From JACQXM01 sp964569425 (GTDB taxonomy: Bacteria > Planctomycetota > Phycisphaerae > UBA1845), in the NCBI GenBank assembly GCA_964569425.1, contig CAZMVD010000185.1, positions 1 to 5,915 of the forward strand: a stretch of 5,915 bases of DNA, written 5' to 3'. The notes below the pieces were generated by a model. The model saw only the letters and a program-made list of their open reading frames with translations. It did no database searches and was not told the DNA's origin. This document shows positions 1 to 3,992 of the stretch, piece after piece (position 1 is the first letter of the stretch; every line of letters begins with the position of its first letter). The translations under genes and the position numbers were made by a program.

Positions 1-65
1 GAGGGCGCACGGACTTTGCCGGGGCATTTGAGCGTTGGATGAGAGACCCCTTTCCCCCTCGCCCG
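1..65 (+). repeat. Partial REP-like repeat unit, degenerate, running off the left edge
   Basis: This stretch opens with GAGGGCGCACG, the same 11 bases that recur at 66-76, and with one change at 137-147 (GAGGGCGGACG). After it come TTTGCCGGGGC and TTGGATGAG, matching GTTGCCAGGGGC and CTGGATGGAA in the next unit, and it ends in CGCCCG just as the next unit does. It is therefore a diverged tandem copy of the repeat at 60-143. Its central arms (CCGGGGC and GCGTTGG) pair only imperfectly, so the hairpin has decayed. The copy probably begins outside the window. Confidence 0.6.
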
Positions 66-143
66 GAGGGCGCACGTTAGTTGCCAGGGGCTTCCAGCCC
101 CTGGATGGAATGCCCCCCCACCCCCCTCACCGCCCGGAGGGCG
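60..143 (+). repeat. REP-like three-hairpin repeat, left copy
   Basis: The unit holds three dyads. The outer hairpin is CGCCC-GGA-GGGCG (60-72). The central one has 9-bp perfect arms, CCAGGGGCT and AGCCCCTGG, around a 3-base loop (84-104). The inner one is again CGCCC-GGA-GGGCG (131-143) and ends 8 bases past the stop codon of the minus-strand transposase. The same order of elements occurs in inverted orientation at 625-707 on the other side of that gene. Small palindromic units beside a Y1 transposase are the hallmark of REP elements moved or maintained by RAYT proteins. The inner hairpin could also help end transposase transcription, although no T-run follows it. Confidence 0.75.
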
Positions 144-151
144 GACGCAGC

Positions 152-604
152 TCACTTGAACACCTCTCGCTCATTAAACTCAATTCCGTGCCTGCGAAGC
201 AGCCCCAGGAATTCCGACTTGAAGTGCTGACGCCGGTGATGCTCCTTTTGCCGCGCAATGTACGCCTCCACCTCCGGAACAACCGACTTGCTGACCGTGA
301 ACCCGCCATACCCCTCCTGCCAGGCAAAGCGACCGATGCGTGGAAACGTCTCATTGATCCACTTCGACGACCTTCCCTTGATCTGTTGGAGCATGTCGGA
401 GTGCGACAGGTCCGCGCGGTAGCGGATCAAGAGATGAACATGGTCCGGCATCCCGTTAACCGCCAGAAGCGTACACCGCAAATCGCGTACGATGCCGCCG
501 ATGAGAGGATAGAGCCGCGTTTCCAATTCCGGCGTAATCAGCCCCGCACGCTGCCTGGTGCTGAAAACCGTGTGGTAGAAGTTCTGCGTATAGGCGCTGG
601 GCAT
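152..604 (-). CDS. REP-associated tyrosine transposase (RAYT), Y1/HUH superfamily
   Basis: A 150-residue protein of the IS200-like Y1 transposase family. These are single-strand DNA nucleases that cut and join at structured palindromes through a 5'-phosphotyrosine link. The HUH metal-binding motif is visible as H55-V-H57 in GMPDHVHLLI. The nucleophile is very likely Y115 in VEAYIARQKEHH. The block WQEGYGGFTVS (about 95-105) and the C-terminal LLRRHGIEF are typical of the COG1943/RAYT branch. Length fits the family and no frameshift or lost motif is seen, so it may be active. The frame stays open upstream to 736, but that extension is translated repeat DNA. I chose the ATG at 604 because homologous proteins start just before the YHTVFSTR strand and a G-rich AAGGGGGG stretch lies about 12 bases upstream. 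Inverted three-hairpin repeats sit immediately on both sides and no partner tnpB is present, as expected for a single-gene RAYT module. Confidence 0.93.
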   Translation of the reverse strand: MPSAYTQNFYHTVFSTRQRAGLITPELETRLYPLIGGIVRDLRCTLLAVNGMPDHVHLLIRYRADLSHSDMLQQIKGRSSKWINETFPRIGRFAWQEGYGGFTVSKSVVPEVEAYIARQKEHHRRQHFKSEFLGLLRRHGIEFNEREVFK

Positions 605-624
605 GGCACGTTCCGACCCCCCTT

Positions 625-707
625 CCGCCCTTCGGGCGGGAGAGCCTGAAAAAGCCCATTCTCCCAGGGACTCAAGTCCCTGGCAACGATCACGCGCCCT
701 CCGGCCG
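625..707 (-). repeat. REP-like three-hairpin repeat, right copy (inverted)
   Basis: Read on the minus strand from 707, this repeats the plan of 60-143. It has an outer CGGCCGGAGGGCG (707-695, arms imperfect), a central hairpin with 9-bp arms CCAGGGACT and AGTCCCTGG (683-664), and an inner CCGCCC-GAA-GGGCGG (639-625). The inner hairpin ends 20 bases before the transposase ATG, so this copy forms the gene's 5' leader and may contain its promoter. Compared with the left copy, the central stem has a paired change (G-C to A-T) that keeps base pairing. Confidence 0.75.
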
Positions 708-917
708 AGACCGTATCGGACTGCAGAGGAACCCAAGCCGCGCGCTTTACCGCGGGGACGGGCAGCGTGCGCTCGTCAATCATGACGGCAGGAAGAGCCC
801 TTTGTGAAACCAGACTCGCGGCGTTTGAGTGTTCATTGCGTTCTGGCGGGCTCCGGAGGTCTAAGTGCCTGTCCGGACCCAGTTTGAAGCCGGCGACCCT
901 CACTCCCTCAAATACAA
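708..917. other. Intergenic stretch without recognisable features
   Basis: Between the right repeat and the terminator of the lipoprotein gene I see no convincing gene, RNA gene or repeat. A minus-strand frame open across 538-1029 merely bridges the end of the lipoprotein gene, the hairpin and the repeat, and has no recognisable protein pattern. The transposase promoter could lie here or inside the adjacent repeat, but I could not pick one out. Confidence 0.5.
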
Positions 918-955
918 CGAGGCGGGCGCAACCCGCAAAGGTCGCGCCCGCCTCG
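918..955 (-). terminator. Intrinsic terminator-like hairpin after the lipoprotein gene
   Basis: Arms CGAGGCGGGCGC (918-929) and GCGCCCGCCTCG (944-955) form a perfect 12-bp GC-rich stem with a 14-base loop. On the minus strand the stem is followed by TTGTATTTG, a short T-rich tail. It begins 33 bases past the stop of the lipoprotein gene at 989, which is a normal place for a Rho-independent terminator. The tail is weaker than a classical U-tract, so efficiency is uncertain. Confidence 0.75.
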
Positions 956-988
956 CTTGATTCGATTCGGTCAGTACCGATCGCGGCC

Positions 989-2326
989 TTATTGGCGTAA
1001 CACAACAAATCCCAGGAACTGCTCATCATTCACTTCGTGTTTGAACGCCAGCAACCGCTCCAGCGCATTCGTAGTCACGTCGCCCAACTGCAAGTTGTCG
1101 GCCGGGCTCCGTGGGTCGGGTACCACGCTCCACGAGCTGCCGTCGGCGCTCGTCTGGAACGGGTCCGCCACCGCGGCGATGTCGTCCTGCCCGCCCAGGA
1201 ACCACTGGCCGTCAGCAAAGGCCAGCGTCTCGCCATAGCCGAATCGGCCGCCGTTGGCACTCTCAGGGAACACAGTCGCCCCGTCGCTGATGTTCGGCGT
1301 GGTACTTGGCATCAAACCGATCGCCGCCGTGCTCCCTTGCGACGATGGGCCCGAATACAGGAACCCGTAATTCGCTCCCCGAAGCACAAACCGATCCGCG
1401 CCCGGTCGCGGCGTGGCAATCGCCACCGGCGTGTTGGCCGCATTGGTCACGTCCAAGTAGTAAACCAGGTCGTCGGAGCTGTCGTCAGCAAACAGCACGA
1501 TGCCGTTGTCGAACGCCACCTGCGAATCGCCGATGCCCCCGGCGCCGCTCAGGTCGAACGCCGTGGGCGATGCACCAGGAGAATTGAGGTTATAGACAAA
1601 GAACGTGTCATTCGCCACCGCCAGCGCCAGCTCTGTCTCCCCATCCACCGCCACCTGATTCACGGAGAATCCGCTGGTCACCCCGTCCGGATTGGGGAGA
1701 TTGAGCACCGTGGCCGTCGCGCCGCTGATGTCGATCGCCTTGATCACGCCGCCGTCAGCGACTGAACCGGCATCATTCCGCGTGATGACGAAATCACCGT
1801 CCACCTGGATGAAACCCGCCACATAATTCCCCGACGGGATATTGACCAGGCGGATCGTGTCCGTCGGCAGCGTTTCCGACGTTCCCGTAACCGTGTCGAA
1901 GATGGTGATGGCGAAGTTGTTGTCCGTCAGCACGATCTTCGTGCCCGAGACATCGAAGGAATCAGGGTCGAAGTTCTCTGCACCGGGGATGCCTCGGCCC
2001 GCGGTGTCGCCCGGCATGAAGTAATTGACCACGCCCTGCGAGCGGTTGACGCCGATGTCCGTGTACGCGATGAAATTGTCGCCAACGCGAATTCGTCCCT
2101 GACTGTGCACCGGAATATCGGTCAGGTTGAAGGTCAGCCCACCGCCTCCGGTATTATCGTTGTCGTTGTCGTTCCCATTATCGTTGTCGTTGCCGTGTCC
2201 GTTGTCGTTGGAATTGGAATTGTTGTCATTGCCGTTGCCGATGTTGATCGGCGGACACCCGCCAATCAATCCAACCGCAATCGACAACGCCAGAATGGAA
2301 TACAGCCTACTGGTCTTCGTCATCAT
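989..2326 (-). CDS. Secreted lipoprotein with Asn/Asp-rich linker and probable beta-propeller
   Basis: A 445-residue predicted lipoprotein. Residues 1-23 are a signal peptide (basic MMTKTSR, then a hydrophobic core) ending in the lipobox LIGG-C24, so Cys24 should be lipidated and anchor the protein in a membrane. Residues 30-63 are almost only N, D, G and S, a flexible tether. From about 79 the chain shows repeated beta-rich segments of the pattern 'hydrophobic-VDG/DNG-hydrophobic-NDT-FFVYNL', near 79-104, 123-143, 169-200, 222-246, 268-293, 312-338 and 362-380. This suggests a six- or seven-bladed propeller of WD40/TolB-like type. No catalytic motif is seen and its ligand is unknown. The start ATG at 2326 is preceded by AGAGAGGA at 7-base spacing. 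A second ATG follows directly, and the signal peptide works from either. A hairpin terminator lies downstream. The call of lipoprotein is firm, the fold moderate and the function unknown. Confidence 0.88.
   Translation of the reverse strand: MMTKTSRLYSILALSIAVGLIGGCPPINIGNGNDNNSNSNDNGHGNDNDNGNDNDNDNTGGGGLTFNLTDIPVHSQGRIRVGDNFIAYTDIGVNRSQGVVNYFMPGDTAGRGIPGAENFDPDSFDVSGTKIVLTDNNFAITIFDTVTGTSETLPTDTIRLVNIPSGNYVAGFIQVDGDFVITRNDAGSVADGGVIKAIDISGATATVLNLPNPDGVTSGFSVNQVAVDGETELALAVANDTFFVYNLNSPGASPTAFDLSGAGGIGDSQVAFDNGIVLFADDSSDDLVYYLDVTNAANTPVAIATPRPGADRFVLRGANYGFLYSGPSSQGSTAAIGLMPSTTPNISDGATVFPESANGGRFGYGETLAFADGQWFLGGQDDIAAVADPFQTSADGSSWSVVPDPRSPADNLQLGDVTTNALERLLAFKHEVNDEQFLGFVVLRQ
2138..2239 (-). 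repeat. Imperfect hexanucleotide repeat coding the Asn/Asp linker
   Basis: The minus strand carries runs of AACGAC/AACGAT-type hexamers (plus strand TCGTTG), interrupted by AATGGG, GGAC and AATTCC variants. Each hexamer adds an Asn-Asp pair, giving the linker at residues 30-63 of the lipoprotein. Because the unit is 6 bases, gain or loss of copies keeps the frame and only changes tether length. Confidence 0.8.
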
Positions 2327-2797
2327 TCAGCATTCCTCTCTCTTTGGAATCGAAATTGATATCACCCTGACGACTCGCCCGACGAAGCCGTCAGCCCAAG
2401 ACCGTCCATCGTACCCCACTCCTATTGCGTCGTCTATTCGCGCCGAATCTGCGCCCGGGCTGCGGGTCAATGTCGAAATGAGCGGCGACGCGGGACCGTA
2501 CGAGCCGCAAGCGCAATGCGCGCGATCATTCTTATCGATCCACAGGCGCATCTTCGGTCCGACTTTGCGACTGATAGCCGGGTTCGCCCTTCCGCCGATT
2601 CCGCCACGGACACCCGGGGTGCCGGGGCGCCCCACCAGGTTCAGCGAGTTCCACCGGCTCACCAGGGAGGTCGCCCATGGGGAATCCGCCAACGACATCG
2701 CCTTGCCAGGGCAGATGCTAAACCTGGGTACCCAACGATCTGGAAGTTTGCGAATTTCGTTCGTCGCGTTGGCGAATAAGCCCCCGCCCCCCGTGCG
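2327..2797. other. 471-bp intergenic gap between permease and lipoprotein genes, with one doubtful ORF
   Basis: No established gene is recognised here. A minus-strand frame at 2698-2327 could encode 123 residues (beginning MSLADSPWATS, ending SIPKREEC). Its stop TGA abuts the lipoprotein ATG directly (TGAATG). By my count about 78% of third positions are G or C in its first 80 or so codons but only about half in the rest, so coding is not excluded for the first part. Against it, the upstream AAGG sits only 2 bases from the ATG, and the protein has no domain I know and a low-complexity Gly/Pro/Arg patch. The lipoprotein promoter should lie in this gap, but I found no convincing -35/-10 pair. 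No clear terminator follows the permease stop. Confidence 0.4.
2333..2343 (-). promoter_or_regulatory. Ribosome binding site of the lipoprotein gene
   Basis: On the minus strand AGAGAGAGGAA lies upstream of the ATG at 2326, with AGGA ending 7 bases before it. This purine-rich Shine-Dalgarno sequence supports the chosen start and independent translation of the gene. Confidence 0.65.
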
Positions 2798-3775
2798 TTA
2801 TCCAACTTCGCGCCGTTGGAAGGCCGCCACCGCCAGCGCCACCACCCCCACGATGACCAGACCGGCATACGCCGTGGCGTACCCCACGTAAGAAAACGGC
2901 ACTGTGGTCTTCTCCGTCCCCGCCATCAACCCATCGATCACCCAGAAGGCGCCCACATTGGGCAACACATGATACGCCGCCCGCGCCAGGCTCGACTCCC
3001 CCGCATATTGCCCGAACACGTTGTCCGAGATCACCCCCACCCCCAGCACACCCGTGCAGATCAGCAGCGTCATCAACTGCCCGCACCGCGTCGAAGCCGC
3101 CAACGCCACTGCCGCAATCATCAGGACCACCAGCAGCACCAGGTACGCTGCGATGATCACCTGCCCCCCGATGAAGTTCTCCGCGAACCCCGTCACATTC
3201 CACTTCTCATCGAACTTGCCCACCAACAGCACCGCCACCGTCAGCAACGGCGCCACCAGCGCAATCACCGTAGTCGGAAAGTTCCTTCCGTAGAAGAAGT
3301 TGCACCACGCCGCGCCCACCACCGACAGAATCAGGCTCCCAAGCCCGAAGCAGAGAACCGGCGCATCCCACGGGTCCGTGGTCCGCTGCAGCACCCCGTG
3401 TCGCTGGGCAAGCACGAAGACCAGGAAGGCCAGGTAAAATGCCAGGGTCAGCGCGCCGACCAGGCCGGCAAATTTCGCCAGGATGAACTCCGGTCGCGAC
3501 ACCGGCTTGGAAATGACCGTCAGCACCGTCTTGTTCTCGATCTCGCGGCTGACCACCCCCGTGGCGCTGAATGCGGCCAAGAACAAACCGCTCAGCAGCA
3601 GCGTATTGAGTCCCAGATCGAGAAGGAGCTTGTCGTCGTCATCGAGCGTAAACGCCGCCAAAGAGACGTTGAACACCATCAACAGCGTGGTGGCCAGCAG
3701 AATCACGCCGTAAATGGGCTGTCGGACGGTCTCCACAAAGGTGCTGGCGGCAACGGTGAACAGGCGTTGAAACAT
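2798..3775 (-). CDS. ABC-2 type transporter permease (NosY-like)
   Basis: A 325-residue integral membrane protein with about eight hydrophobic segments (near 21-41, 56-75, 103-123, 140-160, 166-186, 203-227, 233-250 and 297-319). The stretch after the second segment, GVVSREIENKTV (73-84) followed by ISKPVSRPEFILAKF (88-102), is the cytoplasmic signature of the ABC-2 permease family (NosY and related exporters), thought to contact the ATPase. The usual short basic C-terminus FQRREVG is present and length is normal, so the gene appears intact. It should form the membrane half of an ABC exporter, but the substrate cannot be read from the sequence. No ATP-binding subunit is encoded beside it: upstream is a divergent SPFH gene and downstream a 471-bp gap. 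The ATG at 3775 has a modest CAGGG about 6 bases upstream. It probably shares the divergent control region at 3841-3927. Confidence 0.9.
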   Translation of the reverse strand: MFQRLFTVAASTFVETVRQPIYGVILLATTLLMVFNVSLAAFTLDDDDKLLLDLGLNTLLLSGLFLAAFSATGVVSREIENKTVLTVISKPVSRPEFILAKFAGLVGALTLAFYLAFLVFVLAQRHGVLQRTTDPWDAPVLCFGLGSLILSVVGAAWCNFFYGRNFPTTVIALVAPLLTVAVLLVGKFDEKWNVTGFAENFIGGQVIIAAYLVLLVVLMIAAVALAASTRCGQLMTLLICTGVLGVGVISDNVFGQYAGESSLARAAYHVLPNVGAFWVIDGLMAGTEKTTVPFSYVGYATAYAGLVIVGVVALAVAAFQRREVG

Positions 3776-3845
3776 GCAGGCCCTGCGAAGTTGTCAGTCC
3801 CGCGGGCCCAAAAAAGGACCCAGGTTCGGGCATCCCCCGACACGA

Positions 3846-3868
3846 CAATGCCCCATTGGTTGGCATTG
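3846..3868. promoter_or_regulatory. Inverted repeat overlapping the -35 element, candidate operator
   Basis: CAATGCC (3846-3852) and GGCATTG (3862-3868) are perfect 7-base arms separated by 9 bases. The right arm overlaps the proposed -35 TTGGCA at 3860-3865. An extra CATTG at 3854-3858 also pairs with the first CAATG, giving three related half-sites. Placement suits a repressor binding site, but no regulator is identified. Confidence 0.4.
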
Positions 3869-3888
3869 CGTCAGGGATAGTTTATTCT
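3860..3888 (+). promoter_or_regulatory. Candidate sigma-70-like promoter for the SPFH gene
   Basis: TTGGCA (3860-3865, five of six bases of TTGACA) and TATTCT (3883-3888, four of six of TATAAT) are separated by exactly 17 bases. Transcription would start near 3895, leaving a leader of about 98 bases before the ATG at 3993. This is the best promoter match I found in the window. Confidence 0.5.
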
Positions 3889-3906
3889 GCACGGTCGATG
3901 GGGCAA
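3879..3906 (-). promoter_or_regulatory. Possible divergent promoter for the permease gene
   Basis: On the minus strand TTGCCC (3906-3901) and TAAACT (3884-3879) each match four of six consensus bases with a 16-base spacer. Its -10 overlaps the -10 of the plus-strand promoter, so the two would compete for polymerase. The match is weak and this is a tentative call. Confidence 0.25.
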
Positions 3907-3927
3907 GCCGTGCGGCACGGCCTGCTC
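3901..3927. promoter_or_regulatory. Near-perfect palindrome in the divergent control region
   Basis: GCCGTGC-G-GCACGGC (3907-3921) is a perfect 15-base dyad. After one mismatch, GCA (3903-3905) and TGC (3923-3925) pair as well, extending the symmetry to about 25 bases. It begins about 12 bases after the proposed plus -10, in the early transcribed region, and abuts the proposed minus -35. It could be a protein binding site or a leader hairpin. Confidence 0.45.
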
Positions 3928-3992
3928 CGCTTTTGCGCTTACGACAAACGGCGCTGAAAGGTTCGTAGTCTACAGGGGCGGCATTGGGGTTT

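Noticed and set aside
1..147. CRISPR array suggested by three regularly spaced short repeats
   Set aside because: The repeated core is only 11 bases, the intervening sequence is itself similar between units, and no cas gene is present.
35..649. 204-residue plus-strand frame
   Set aside because: It runs antisense across the whole transposase gene and its repeats; the minus strand carries the clear HUH and tyrosine motifs.
605..736. N-terminal extension of the transposase to an upstream ATG at 736
   Set aside because: The extra 44 residues are translated repeat hairpins and have no counterpart in the family; the ATG at 604 fits.
538..1029. 163-residue minus-strand frame
   Set aside because: It crosses the lipoprotein 3' end, its terminator and the repeat, and shows no protein-like pattern.
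2704..2732. Another possible copy of the REP-like repeat (TTGCCAGGG followed by CCTGGG)
   Set aside because: Only the 9-base start and 5-base arms match; the flanking CGCCC-GRA-GGGCG hairpins are absent, so chance is the simpler explanation.
2105..2891. Valine- and leucine-rich plus-strand frames that look like membrane segments
   Set aside because: The hydrophobic runs are the antisense reading of the Asn/Asp hexamer repeat of the lipoprotein gene.
2816..3880. 354-residue plus-strand frame rich in His, Arg and Gln
   Set aside because: Antisense shadow of the ABC permease; the composition is typical of a GC-rich gene read backwards.
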